NCBI GenBank assembly: GCA_016722565.1
Contig: JADKIU010000003.1
Coordinates: forward strand, 369,348 to 433,347
Direction of reading: 5' to 3'
Length of the DNA: 64,000 nt
Source: Bacteroidota bacterium
GTDB lineage: Bacteria > Bacteroidota > Bacteroidia > 2-12-FULL-35-15
The position numbers were made by a program, and so were the translations under genes. Positions within the stretch are counted from its first letter, which is position 1. Each line of letters starts with the position of its first letter. The notes below the pieces were generated by a model, which saw only the letters and a program-made list of their open reading frames with translations, searched no databases and was not told the origin of the DNA. Positions 1-8,797 of the stretch are shown in pieces.

Positions 1-1212
1 CCCGTTTCCATTTCTATTTTGTCCATGATTACGAGGCGGACGTTGTTGTTTCGCTGCTTTCACAACATTGTGATTCATTAACGGATAAGCATGATTATCA
101 ATAACCGGAATATCTTTCCCAATTAACTTTTGAATATCTCTTAAATATTCTTTCTCTTCAGCATCACAAAAAGCAATTGCAATTCCGCTTGCTCCTGCTC
201 TTCCTGTTCTACCTATGCGGTGAACATACGATTCAGGAACGTTTGGTAATTCATAATTGATAACGTGCGTTAATTCATCAATATCAATTCCACGTGCTGC
301 AATATCCGTAGCAACCAAAACGCGTGTTAATTTAGATTTGAAATTATTCAATGCATTCTGACGAGCATTCTGGGATTTATTTCCATGAATCGCTTGCGAT
401 TGAATTCCATTCTTAATTAAATCTTTGGCCACTTTATCTGCTCCATGTTTGGTTCTTGTAAACACCAATACGCGTTCGATTTTTTTATCTTTCAATAAAT
501 CTACCAATAAGTTTTTCTTATTCTCTTTATCTAGAAAATAAACAACCTGATTGATTGTATTTGCAGTAGAAGAAACAGGAGTTACCTCTACTTTTGAAGG
601 GTTAACCAAAATGGTATCTGCCAACTTCACAATAACCGGAGGCATGGTTGCTGAGAAAAATAAAGATTGACGTTTAGCCGGTAATTTTGCAATTACTTTT
701 TTCACATCGTTTACAAAACCCATATCCAACATTCGATCTGCTTCATCCAAAACAAAAATTTGAATTCTTGAAATATCCACATGACGTTGATTCATCAAAT
801 CCAACAAACGACCGGGAGTAGCAACGAGCACATCGATTCCGGCACGCAAAGATTCAACTTGTGAGAATTGATTTACGCCACCAAAAATTACTTTGTATTT
901 TAAGTTGGTATTTCTTCCATAATTGGCAAAGCTCTCACCAATTTGAATAGCCAACTCTCTTGTTGGGGTTAAAATCAAACTTCTAATGTGACGTTTTCCT
1001 TGCGGTGGCGTTTTGTCTTCCATTAATAATTGGATAATCGGAATAGCAAATGCTGCTGTTTTTCCTGTACCCGTTTGTGCACAACCTAACAAATCTTTTT
1101 TAGCCAATACCAATGGAATGGATTGTTTTTGAATGGGAGTAGGTGTTGTGTATCCTTCTGTTTTTAAAGCCTTAAGGATCGGCTCAATTAAATTTAAATT
1201 TTCAAATGACAT
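1..1212 (-). CDS. rhlE: RhlE-type DEAD-box RNA helicase, C-terminus cut by window edge
   Basis: ATP-dependent RNA helicase, likely acting in ribosome assembly or RNA turnover. The frame is open from an ATG at 1212 to the window edge (404 codons). In order one reads the Q motif (PTPIQKQ, about residues 24-30), Walker A AQTGTGKT (45-52), PTREL, TPGRL, the DEAD box (VLDEADRML), the SAT motif (FFSATM) and HRIGRTGR. The region nearest the edge becomes basic and rich in N, Q and R, as in RhlE C-terminal tails, so only part of the tail is missing. It is distinct from the DbpA-like helicase further along. The RhlE subgroup assignment rests on motif spacing and the basic tail. Confidence 0.93.
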   Translation of the reverse strand, partial: MSFENLNLIEPILKALKTEGYTTPTPIQKQSIPLVLAKKDLLGCAQTGTGKTAAFAIPIIQLLMEDKTPPQGKRHIRSLILTPTRELAIQIGESFANYGRNTNLKYKVIFGGVNQFSQVESLRAGIDVLVATPGRLLDLMNQRHVDISRIQIFVLDEADRMLDMGFVNDVKKVIAKLPAKRQSLFFSATMPPVIVKLADTILVNPSKVEVTPVSSTANTINQVVYFLDKENKKNLLVDLLKDKKIERVLVFTRTKHGADKVAKDLIKNGIQSQAIHGNKSQNARQNALNNFKSKLTRVLVATDIAARGIDIDELTHVINYELPNVPESYVHRIGRTGRAGASGIAIAFCDAEEKEYLRDIQKLIGKDIPVIDNHAYPLMNHNVVKAAKQQRPPRNHGQNRNGNG

Positions 1213-1625
1213 TGTATATGTATTTTAGTTATAGACCGAATAAAATGATAGACGTTCCATTCATCGGTCTGATGAAAAGGAATTCTTTTTTACTGGTTAA
1301 ACTTCTAATTTTTGGGATAATGATACTCCGAAAGCATTGAGAGATAAGGATACTGGACAAGCCAGCATAACAATGAGTAGTTTAATTCATGTAATATGAA
1401 ACAAAGGTACGCATTATAATTGGATAAGTAGTGATTTAAATTGACCGCGGTCATTTTATGAAGAAATAATGCGGAGTAAAAAACACACTATTAAAAAAAG
1501 CCCTTATGGCAACCGTCATTGCGAGGAACGAAGCAATCTCTCACGATGATCATTAGAATTGTTAATTGGTAGAGATTGCTTCGTTCCTCGCAATGACGCT
1601 CTGAATAGAGCATTCTCGCTTTGTA
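1213..1625. other. intergenic region holding one long palindrome
   Basis: No coding sequence is supported in these roughly 410 bases. The only clear structure is the palindrome at 1514-1598, listed separately. The part next to the helicase start is AT-rich and presumably holds its promoter, but I could not place a convincing TAnnTTTG box. Confidence 0.6.
1514..1598. repeat. palindromic repeat, family A copy 1 (GTCATTGCGAGG type)
   Basis: Perfect 28-bp inverted arms (1514-1541 and 1571-1598) around a 29-nt loop. Each arm begins CGTCATTGCGAGGAACGAAG. A second copy lies at 53075-53158 and differs by one base in each arm, so that pairing is kept. The loop begins CACGATGA in both copies. It behaves like a REP/MITE-type element rather than a simple terminator, because there is no T-run and the arms are very long. 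Confidence 0.9.
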
Positions 1626-2075
1626 TTATTTCTTCTTTTTATAAATTCCATCAATCTTCTTCGCCATAAAATTTTCAGGTTTGGGAATATTTTTAAATCC
1701 GTAACGCGCATAAAGCGTATGCGCATCTTGCGTCATTAAACAAAAATTACGCAATCCTTGCAATTGCGGATGCATCAGAATACACTCCATTAACCATTTG
1801 GAGAGTCCATTTCCTCTAGCAGATTCAATAATAAAAACATCCGCTAAATAACCAAACGTTGCATAATCTGTAATCACTCTTGCAAAACCAATTTGTCTCT
1901 CGCCATCATAAACGCCAAAGCACAGCGAATTTTCAATTGCTTTTTGAACAATCTCAACAGGAATTTCTTCAGCCCAATAAGAAGTGGAAAGAAATCCATG
2001 TATAACAGCAATATCCAATTTCGACTTATCTGTGGAAATCTCGTAATTGCCTTTTAGGTAAGTCTCAATTTTCAT
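1626..2075 (-). CDS. GNAT-family N-acetyltransferase
   Basis: Small (149 aa) GNAT-fold acetyltransferase; substrate unknown. The central strand and acetyl-CoA loop are visible as VFIIESARGNGLSKWLME, where R-G-N-G-L-S matches the Q/RxxGxG/A pyrophosphate-binding motif. The C-terminal YARYGF is the usual Y-x-x-x-G-F end of the fold. The ATG at 2075 is the only sensible start. It is followed at low spacing by another leftward gene, but a palindromic repeat lies between them, so co-transcription is uncertain. Confidence 0.85.
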   Translation of the reverse strand: MKIETYLKGNYEISTDKSKLDIAVIHGFLSTSYWAEEIPVEIVQKAIENSLCFGVYDGERQIGFARVITDYATFGYLADVFIIESARGNGLSKWLMECILMHPQLQGLRNFCLMTQDAHTLYARYGFKNIPKPENFMAKKIDGIYKKKK

Positions 2076-2103
2076 ATTTTTTTACACACAAAATTTGCCC
2101 TAC

Positions 2104-2125
2104 CCCTTCTCCTTTTGGAGAAGGG
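2104..2125. repeat. short palindrome, family C (CCCTTCTCC/GGAGAAGGG)
   Basis: Nine-base perfect arms around TTTT between two leftward genes. The same type of CCCTCTCC..GGAGAGGG palindrome occurs inside the E1 dehydrogenase coding sequence (56988-57006), which marks it as a dispersed element rather than a terminator specific to this site. Confidence 0.7.
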
Positions 2126-2140
2126 ATTAAGGGATGAGGT

Positions 2141-3784
2141 TTACTTAACAATAAACGAAATCGGTTTTCCTGTGGTGCCATTCGGGAATTGAATGTTCAA
2201 CAACATGGCCAATGTAGGCGCAATATCCGTAATATAAACTTGTTCTGTTGAACTTCCTTGTTTGATGTTCCAACCATAAAACAACAAAGGTACGTGTGTA
2301 TCATAACTATAAGGAGAACCATGAGTGGTTCCTGTTGGCATAAAATCAACATAACCGGGAGAATAATTTACAAGCACATCCCCAGAACGTTTCGCATTGT
2401 ATCCTTTTTGCATCAGATAACGAACCCCCTCTGTGAACTGGGTATTGTTCATTGTTGTTCCAGTGATCACTTCCGATACATCCGCAAATTTCATCATAAA
2501 AGCAGCAACATCTTCTTGTACTTGTGGCAAGTACAATTTTTTTGCTTCAATCACTCGGTGATTTAAAAATAGTTGTTGATTCGAATATGATAACACCAAG
2601 GAATCACCATAGGTTTTCGTCAGATACTTTTTCAAACTGTCTGTCATTTTATCCTCATTCACATATCCTGCAGGAATTTTCAAATCAACCAAATAGGCCG
2701 GTACTTCCGGAGCTGCATGATCAGCGGTTAAAAATATCAAAGCATTGCCTTTTCCAACTTGCAACTCAATCGCTTTTATTAACTCTGCTAAATCTTTATC
2801 CAACCTTAAGTAATCATCTTCTTGTTCAATTGAATTCGGACCATAGCTATGTCCGATATAATCCGGAGAAGAAAAAGAAATCGCTAAAAAATCAGTGGCT
2901 GTGGATTTTCCTAAGTTTTCTTGTTTCATTGTTTCAATCGCAAAATCTTTTGTTAAACTATTTCCAAAAGGTGTATTCCGTATCATTCCATAACCGCCAT
3001 TCTTAGGATACAAGTTTGGCAAATCATGTGGAAACACGGGTTTTAATTCTCCTTTAGCCAAGGTTTCATATTTATTATCATCCGGCAAACTCTCGGTATA
3101 TTTTTCAATTGGCAACAATGTATTCCAAGGCTGACTCAAATAGAATTTAGGTAATTCTTTTTTATTGAACTCTTGCACCCACTTTGGTAATTCAGCCATG
3201 TAATACGTGCTTGAAATAAAACAGCCATTGCTTCCATCAAACCAATAGGCAGCATTGGCAACATGTCCGGCTGGCAAGATGGCACTTCTATCTTTTAAAG
3301 CAATTCCGATTACTTTTGATTTCATATTAGAAGAAATGCGTAATTCATCGGTGATAGTAGTCGTGAGTAAATTAACTGGCGACCGTTTCCCTTCTTTTGC
3401 AGTTGTTCCCAAACCTGTTACTTTATTATCTTCCGCACAATACATGTACTTCTGGGTGTTTTTATCAAACCAATCGTTGGCGATGATTCCATTTACAGCC
3501 GGAGTTGTTCCGGTATAAACAGCAGCATGACCAGGACCAGTATACGTTGGCACATAATTGAAATTGGTGTTTTTACAAAAGAACCCTTCGTTCACTAATT
3601 TCTTAAAACCATCCGTTCCAAATTTATCCCAAAAACGATAGATATAATCATAGCGCATTTGGTCAATTACAATTCCAACAATCAATTTTGGTTTTGTAGC
3701 TTTTGGAGCTGGTTTAGTTGTTTGTGCAACAGCCGTAAAAGCAAACACATTTACAGCAATAAATAAAAAATATTTCTTCATCAT
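2141..3784 (-). CDS. pafA: PafA-like alkaline phosphatase (secreted, zinc-dependent)
   Basis: Phosphomonoesterase of the alkaline phosphatase superfamily, probably periplasmic, releasing phosphate from organic esters. A signal peptide ends near AVAQ (residue about 21). The catalytic pattern of PafA can be followed: metal-binding D41 (VIDQM), nucleophile Thr82 (YTGPGH), N103 (IIANDW), and K164/R166 (LKDRS) that contact the phosphate. Further metal ligands lie in SSPDYIGH and TADHAAPE, and in the C-terminal GTTHGS. Spacing between these residues matches PafA closely, and the length (547 aa) is normal. The start could be either of two adjacent ATGs (MMKK). Pho regulation is likely for the family but no site was identified. 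Confidence 0.93.
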   Translation of the reverse strand: MMKKYFLFIAVNVFAFTAVAQTTKPAPKATKPKLIVGIVIDQMRYDYIYRFWDKFGTDGFKKLVNEGFFCKNTNFNYVPTYTGPGHAAVYTGTTPAVNGIIANDWFDKNTQKYMYCAEDNKVTGLGTTAKEGKRSPVNLLTTTITDELRISSNMKSKVIGIALKDRSAILPAGHVANAAYWFDGSNGCFISSTYYMAELPKWVQEFNKKELPKFYLSQPWNTLLPIEKYTESLPDDNKYETLAKGELKPVFPHDLPNLYPKNGGYGMIRNTPFGNSLTKDFAIETMKQENLGKSTATDFLAISFSSPDYIGHSYGPNSIEQEDDYLRLDKDLAELIKAIELQVGKGNALIFLTADHAAPEVPAYLVDLKIPAGYVNEDKMTDSLKKYLTKTYGDSLVLSYSNQQLFLNHRVIEAKKLYLPQVQEDVAAFMMKFADVSEVITGTTMNNTQFTEGVRYLMQKGYNAKRSGDVLVNYSPGYVDFMPTGTTHGSPYSYDTHVPLLFYGWNIKQGSSTEQVYITDIAPTLAMLLNIQFPNGTTGKPISFIVK

Positions 3785-3813
3785 TTTATATTAAAGAGTT
3801 TGAACCAATGCAA

Positions 3814-4182
3814 TTAGGCGGTTTGTTTCGATAAAAAATAAACCAATGCCACACAAACAGTTACACTGATTAAAATATTCGCAATGGCAATCATCATATT
3901 CCCGGAACGCATCAGCTCCACAGTTTCAAAACTAAATGTAGAGAAGGTGCTGAATCCACCACAAAAGCCGATAACAATTAACGTTTTTAATGCCGGACTT
4001 GCATCCGCTTTTCCGCTAAACACACCTACCATCAAAGCTAAAACCAAACAGCTTAAAATATTTGAGCACAATGTGGCAATCGGGAAAGAAGATTTGAAAT
4101 TATTTTTTACAATTTCAGAAATCCCAAATCGAGCGACACTGCCTAATCCACCGCCTAAAAATACGAGTAGAATATTATTCAT
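3814..4182 (-). CDS. crcB: CrcB/FluC fluoride efflux channel
   Basis: Inner-membrane fluoride channel that works as an antiparallel dimer to keep cytoplasmic fluoride low. At 122 aa it has the normal length, with four TM segments. Family signatures are the N-terminal GGGLGSVARFG (usual GGxxGAxxRY) and GFCGGFSTFSTFSFE, which carries the Phe and Ser/Thr residues of the pore and Na-site region. It overlaps the upstream PAP2 gene by 8 bases, which indicates translational coupling. No fluoride riboswitch was recognised upstream of the pair. Confidence 0.95.
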   Translation of the reverse strand: MNNILLVFLGGGLGSVARFGISEIVKNNFKSSFPIATLCSNILSCLVLALMVGVFSGKADASPALKTLIVIGFCGGFSTFSTFSFETVELMRSGNMMIAIANILISVTVCVALVYFLSKQTA

Positions 4183-4750
4183 TGTAAATCTTTCTATTAA
4201 GTAATTGATAAATTTTAAACACTAAGATTCCGATACCCATTCCTAATATCGCACCAACAGCGATATCAGCAGGGTAATGCACACCATTGTAAATGCGACT
4301 ATAGGAAACAAATGCCGCCCAACCAAAAATAGCCCATCCGAAATACTTGATTTTATTTTTAAACAGTAAGCTTAAAAACATAGCCAGGGCAAAGGTATTG
4401 GCAGCATGAGAAGAAACAAATCCATACGTTCCACCGCAGCCATCGTTCAAATGCACTTGCGATTGAATTACTAAATTATGACAAGGACGATAACGCATGA
4501 AGGTCTGTTTAAATGCATGTACAGAAATTTGGTCGGCCAATACAATTACCAAAACTGCTCCGAGAGCAACCAACCATACCTTTTTGCCAAAATGTTTATA
4601 AGAAAGAAATAGAAAAAATGCGTAGAGTGGAATCCAGAAATATTTATGACTCACCCAAAACATGACCACATCAAAAAAGGAATTGTACTTACTGTTTAGA
4701 TACAGAAAAAGCGCAGTGTCAATTTCTTTTATGGATGTGATTAGGCTCAT
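4175..4750 (-). CDS. PAP2-family membrane phosphatase
   Basis: Multi-pass membrane lipid phosphatase (191 aa), of the group that removes phosphate from phosphatidic acid, phosphatidylglycerophosphate or undecaprenyl pyrophosphate. The three PAP2 motifs are present: KQTFMRYRP (KxxxxxxRP), VSSHAAN (PSGH position, here S-S-H) and SRIYNGVHYPADI (SRxxxxxHxxxD). The catalytic histidines are therefore in place. Five or six hydrophobic segments surround them. It is the first gene of a two-gene unit with crcB. The exact substrate cannot be told from sequence. Confidence 0.92.
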   Translation of the reverse strand: MSLITSIKEIDTALFLYLNSKYNSFFDVVMFWVSHKYFWIPLYAFFLFLSYKHFGKKVWLVALGAVLVIVLADQISVHAFKQTFMRYRPCHNLVIQSQVHLNDGCGGTYGFVSSHAANTFALAMFLSLLFKNKIKYFGWAIFGWAAFVSYSRIYNGVHYPADIAVGAILGMGIGILVFKIYQLLNRKIYNE

Positions 4751-4798
4751 AATTTATTAGCAAATTCAATTTACATGCAAATATACTTACTATTGCTA

Positions 4799-5809
4799 TT
4801 ACTGCTGCTTCACCATTTTTTTTGTTTCAATTATTTTTCCATCAACCACAAGAGTATAGGTATAAATTCCATTAGAAAGGTCTTGAGCAAAAACGTTAAT
4901 ACTTCCATTTCCTTTTTCATTTAAATTAACTGATTGTATTAATTTGCCTTGCGCATTATAAAAGAGCATCTGTGCCTTCAAAACAGTCTCAGGTAAAAAG
5001 TAATTAATTGCTGTTTGTTCAGCAAATGGATTGGGTACATTTTGCTCAAGTATGATGTTTTGATTGTCTTTTAAATTGATATCAATAGATGATCCTGCGA
5101 TGGTGGAATTACCATTTTGTTGCATGTTGTGATTGCTATTACAACATGAATTCACAGTCGAAATTACATCGGTTAAGGTTTGCGTCAAGCTATCAATTTT
5201 ATTTTCTTGCTCTTGCATTCCTTTCATTAGAATTGCGATAAATGCATTGTAATTTAATGTCTTGAAAGTGTAAGAGGGGTTTGTTATATTTCCTAAAGAA
5301 TCATATTGTGGAAGCGTTGTTGTGCTTGAAACAAGCTCAGGCAATAACACTTCCACTTGCTGGGCTATTAAACCATATTGTTTGCCACTTGGTAAATTCA
5401 GATTGTGGGAATTTAAAGTATCAAAAAAGAATGACTTTGGTGCTAACTGATTAATAATTTGTAGCGCATTAGAAAGGGAATCTATATTAGTTTTGATATT
5501 TTGATCAGATGGACCATATGTCGTAACCGTTATAGTCCCGTTAATATTCACATCACCATCAAAATAACCTGCATATTCAGTAGCTCCTGTTCCTGGCACA
5601 CTGCCGTAGACGCCAATGTTATTATTCACTCCCGCAGACACAACAAATCGTCCTCCGAAATTACTACTTGCTGAGCCATTTGTTGTGGATAATACCCACA
5701 TTTCTAATCGTTGCATTGTTAGATACAAAACTTCCAGCGGTGTTTCTGATTGCAGTGCTTCCATCTGCCTCTGCGAATACACCAATATTATTTTGCGCAT
5801 TGGTAGCAA
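4799..5809 (-). CDS. C-terminal part of frameshifted tail-fibre-like protein: S74 chaperone plus T9SS sorting domain
   Basis: This reading frame has no real start of its own. Its first about 35 codons are out-of-frame sequence, and meaningful protein begins near VLSTTNGSASSNFGG, which continues the repeat pattern of the upstream piece (5664-7553). It contains a Peptidase_S74 intramolecular chaperone domain starting at SDQNIKTNIDSLSNAL, where the S-D and K residues match the Ser-Lys dyad of that family. After a coiled coil and a linker comes a type A T9SS sorting domain (NVPNPFAEQT.. to ..GIYTYTLVVDGK). The two pieces would rejoin by a one-base shift near 5695-5703, where the coding strand reads GGG. 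The product is probably exported and attached to the cell surface. Confidence 0.85.
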   Translation of the reverse strand: MLPMRKIILVYSQRQMEALQSETPLEVLYLTMQRLEMWVLSTTNGSASSNFGGRFVVSAGVNNNIGVYGSVPGTGATEYAGYFDGDVNINGTITVTTYGPSDQNIKTNIDSLSNALQIINQLAPKSFFFDTLNSHNLNLPSGKQYGLIAQQVEVLLPELVSSTTTLPQYDSLGNITNPSYTFKTLNYNAFIAILMKGMQEQENKIDSLTQTLTDVISTVNSCCNSNHNMQQNGNSTIAGSSIDINLKDNQNIILEQNVPNPFAEQTAINYFLPETVLKAQMLFYNAQGKLIQSVNLNEKGNGSINVFAQDLSNGIYTYTLVVDGKIIETKKMVKQQ

Positions 5810-7553
5810 AAGCTTCTACAGCGTGATTTTCTGCATTTACTGTTGCGCTAACAAAATTTGAACGAGATTCGAAATATCCTCCAACATTTGTTGTCGCACC
5901 ACTAGATGTTCCATAAACGCCACTATTAATTCTATTATTTCCTGTTGCATTGCCAGATGTTCCAAAACCATATCCAGTAAGAATAGTTGATTGGGCAACA
6001 TCATCATTTAACGTATAAGAACCTGAAACTTGAAATTGTGTATTGTTTGTAACTCGTCTATGTACTTCTAATTTAGAAGAAATCGGAGTGGTACAATTGT
6101 CTCCAATTTTTACAAAATTAACTCCATCGTTTAAGATTCCAGCGGGGTCAGAGAAATAATAGTTAAAACCATTCAATGGAACATCAAAATTATTTGATAA
6201 TGGAATAGCTGTGCCACAATATCCTCCTATATTAGAATTGTTTTCCGGCACATAAATTACATCTCCGTCACTGCTTAAAGCCAATACACCTAGCCCTGGA
6301 TTTGTAACAGTAGGACTACTAGATGTTAATTGTCTAAAACGCAATCCACTTGCGTTCGGAAGCACAACCCCTGTACCATTTACTCGAGCATTAATTTCTA
6401 AACTGTTTTGCGGACCAAAACTTGGGGTTAAATCATTTGAAAGACCAATACCTACCCAAACATTATTATCACCTAAAATCATTTTATGATTTGCATTAGG
6501 AATGGCATTAGCACCAAGTGCTGAGGAGTTTATTAAATTTGGAGTAGAGGTAGGATTACCATTGTAACCCGCACGGTAACCAACATAAGTGCAAGTATTT
6601 CCGCTCTCAGTGTATCCAGATTCAAATCCATTGTAAACGTTATTAAAACCAAATTGATTGTCATGCCCAGAATATGCTCCGTTATAAACATTGCCATAAC
6701 CATCTAAAATTAGACGAGCAGCATAATATCCATTAATAACATTTTCGTTACCATTTCTGATGTTATAGCCGGCTATTGCACCCGTAATTGAATTGTTAAA
6801 ACCACTATTAATTTCTCGTCCCGCATCGTATCCTGAAAAAGTGTTGTGATGTCCATTGCCTAATGATGTTAAATTTTCACCGGAGTAAGCACCAAGATAA
6901 GTGTTGTAACTTCCTGTTTTATTGCTAACACCTGATATCTCACCAATAAAAGTATTTGAATTACCAATTGTGTTTTGAGATCCGCTTGAATAACCAATAA
7001 AAGTATTCGCATTTGCAGGCAATGCTGTATTGTTAAAACCTGCTCGCGCTCCAATAAATGTGTTTCTTTCCGCTGTTGTATTGCTTATTCCAGATTGCCA
7101 TCCCACAAATGTATTGTTTGCTCCAGTTGTATTCACAACACCTGCTTGAGCACCAACAAAAATATTACGAAAATTTCCAGTTTGTCCTCTCCACATAGTC
7201 ATGACATTCCCTATCATATAACCGTTATTTTGAATTAATGGAAGTATAAAATCTTGTACGTTTACATTACCCGAGTTGACTGTAAGTAATTGATTAGGTG
7301 TTCCAGTATTGATACCAATGAAGCCAGCGGTAGGACCAGTATTGTTTTGAATAAATAACCTCGTTATACCGAAGGTTCCCAGCCGAATTGGAATATTATT
7401 TGTTGCAGATGAACCGAGAAAATTATTTCCAAGGTTCATTGGAGGATTAGGATTACCACCTAATTGCCAATTTTGAGAATACGCTGGTGAACAAAGAAGA
7501 AGTACGATAATTACAATCGCACCTGAACTGATGACTTTGGAGAAGTGTTTCAT
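5664..7553 (-). CDS. N-terminal part of frameshifted tail-fibre-like secreted protein with NTFIG repeats
   Basis: A signal peptide (ends near SPAYSQ) is followed by a run of roughly ten repeats of about 20-25 residues built on N-T-F-I/V-G-x-x-S/A-G (for example NTFVGWQSG, NTFIGARAG, NTFIGYSSG). This resembles trimeric fibre head or stalk repeats. Then come domains with VYGTSSGATTNVGGYF-type repeats. The frame ends early at a stop shortly after ATIRNVG, while the continuation is in the +1 frame (4799-5809). Together they would make a protein of about 900 residues. It overlaps the preceding T9SS gene by 4 bases. Surface adhesin or fibre is the best guess; no enzyme domain is seen. Confidence 0.85.
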   Translation of the reverse strand: MKHFSKVISSGAIVIIVLLLCSPAYSQNWQLGGNPNPPMNLGNNFLGSSATNNIPIRLGTFGITRLFIQNNTGPTAGFIGINTGTPNQLLTVNSGNVNVQDFILPLIQNNGYMIGNVMTMWRGQTGNFRNIFVGAQAGVVNTTGANNTFVGWQSGISNTTAERNTFIGARAGFNNTALPANANTFIGYSSGSQNTIGNSNTFIGEISGVSNKTGSYNTYLGAYSGENLTSLGNGHHNTFSGYDAGREINSGFNNSITGAIAGYNIRNGNENVINGYYAARLILDGYGNVYNGAYSGHDNQFGFNNVYNGFESGYTESGNTCTYVGYRAGYNGNPTSTPNLINSSALGANAIPNANHKMILGDNNVWVGIGLSNDLTPSFGPQNSLEINARVNGTGVVLPNASGLRFRQLTSSSPTVTNPGLGVLALSSDGDVIYVPENNSNIGGYCGTAIPLSNNFDVPLNGFNYYFSDPAGILNDGVNFVKIGDNCTTPISSKLEVHRRVTNNTQFQVSGSYTLNDDVAQSTILTGYGFGTSGNATGNNRINSGVYGTSSGATTNVGGYFESRSNFVSATVNAENHAVEAFATNAQNNIGVFAEADGSTAIRNTAGSFVSNNATIRNVGIIHNKWLSK

Positions 7554-8512
7554 GGTTTTTCAGTTTTAATGATTTTAGAAAAATATTCTTGATTATTGTA
7601 AATGACTTTTATTAATAAAATAGAATTATTGAACTTGCTTATGTCAATTGGCTCATTATTGTTGGAATTCACAGAATATACTTCCTGACCGAGTGTATTA
7701 TAAATTTTCACCGAGAATGCGTCTTTAAATTTTTCAGAGCTAATTTTAATAAACTCGCTTGTAGGATTAGGGTAGATGAAGATTTTACTTGACTCAATCT
7801 CTGGAACATCAGTATAAATATAGTTCAAAGCATACAGAGAATCAGTGGAAACGCAAATGTCATCTATAAAATAATAGCTTGAATTATTTGCTGGCTGAAT
7901 GTCATTAATTGTTGTGCTAGCATTATCAAAAAAATTACCTAACATAACATTTGTATACATTGAATCAGATACAAATGAACCAAAAACCTGTGTCCAATTA
8001 GATGTATCAGAAATAACAGCACTTGAATAAACGTGAGCAAAATTATTTTGAATAGGAGGGCTTGAAATATTATAAGACATTGTAGAAAACTTCACTCCCA
8101 TCTTATTCTGTCCACAGCAAATATCAAAAGGATTATTGTATTTAAGCACCGACTTAAATGAAACAAAGTACTTTGTTCCGATTAGTAATGGAGCTGTCAA
8201 ATTTGCTCCAATCAATTCATCATTTCCGAAATTTGCTTTGTCATACAAAATTACTCCGCAATAAGCACTCCCAGAAGCTGGTAATTGATAACCTATAAAA
8301 TTCTGAGGAACGCTAAATGAATCAACAGCACCGCAAATGTTGTAATAATCGGGTGAACCCTTATAGGCTGTCCAATCGAGGGTGTAATTAATTTGGTCCC
8401 AATAATCTGGACATCCTGTGTATTGCTCAAACGAAGGATTCGGTACAAGATTAACCTGAGCTTTCATCATTACGGTAAACAAAACAAAGAAGTAAAATAA
8501 AAGTTTTTTCAT
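7550..8512 (-). CDS. secreted protein with T9SS type A sorting domain
   Basis: A signal peptide (MKKLLFYFFVLFTVMMKAQ) is followed by NLVPNPSFEQYTGCPDYW, the opening seen in many Bacteroidota carbohydrate-binding-like surface proteins. The last about 80 residues form a type A sorting domain (IYPNPTSEFIKIS, GQEVYS, ending YFSKIIKTEKP). It is therefore a predicted T9SS cargo of unknown ligand. Its stop overlaps the start of the tail-fibre-like gene (ATGA), and it is paralogous to 8798-9706, so the cluster alternates two gene types. Confidence 0.88.
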   Translation of the reverse strand: MKKLLFYFFVLFTVMMKAQVNLVPNPSFEQYTGCPDYWDQINYTLDWTAYKGSPDYYNICGAVDSFSVPQNFIGYQLPASGSAYCGVILYDKANFGNDELIGANLTAPLLIGTKYFVSFKSVLKYNNPFDICCGQNKMGVKFSTMSYNISSPPIQNNFAHVYSSAVISDTSNWTQVFGSFVSDSMYTNVMLGNFFDNASTTINDIQPANNSSYYFIDDICVSTDSLYALNYIYTDVPEIESSKIFIYPNPTSEFIKISSEKFKDAFSVKIYNTLGQEVYSVNSNNNEPIDISKFNNSILLIKVIYNNQEYFSKIIKTEKP

Positions 8513-8543
8513 ATTACTGAAAAATTAAGTTAAAATATTGTCT

Positions 8544-8786
8544 TTAGCTTGGTGTTCCTACGAAACCAGTAGTACCTAGAATGGTCATACGTTGAGGACC
8601 ACCAGCAAAGAAAGTGATGGGTTGAGTAGCAAAATCGTTGCGTACTTGCAAGGCCCCCGCAGGACCTGTGCCGTCCCATCCGAGGAATTGACCTGGAACT
8701 CTAAGATGTCCTGGATTTCCTCCTTGACTGAATAAAAGATTGACGAACACAGTCGTAAAAACAAACAATACTAAGAATTTTCTCAT
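8544..8786 (-). CDS. short secreted protein, likely truncated copy of tail-fibre-like N-terminus
   Basis: An 80-residue product with a signal peptide (to about NLLFSQGG). The mature part, WDGTGPAGALQVRNDFATQP and then QRMTILGTTGFVG, matches the kind of sequence found just after the signal peptide in tail-fibre-like proteins such as the neighbour at 5664-7553 (N-P-P..IPIRLGTFGITR..). It stops before any repeat or S74 domain. It is either a remnant of a duplicated fibre gene or a stand-alone small surface protein. It sits between the two T9SS paralogues in the same orientation. Confidence 0.6.
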   Translation of the reverse strand: MRKFLVLFVFTTVFVNLLFSQGGNPGHLRVPGQFLGWDGTGPAGALQVRNDFATQPITFFAGGPQRMTILGTTGFVGTPS

Positions 8787-8797
8787 GTTTCGTTGAT

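Noticed and set aside
2258..3006. Rightward frames inside the PafA-like gene
   Set aside because: Antisense shadows of a gene with all its catalytic residues.
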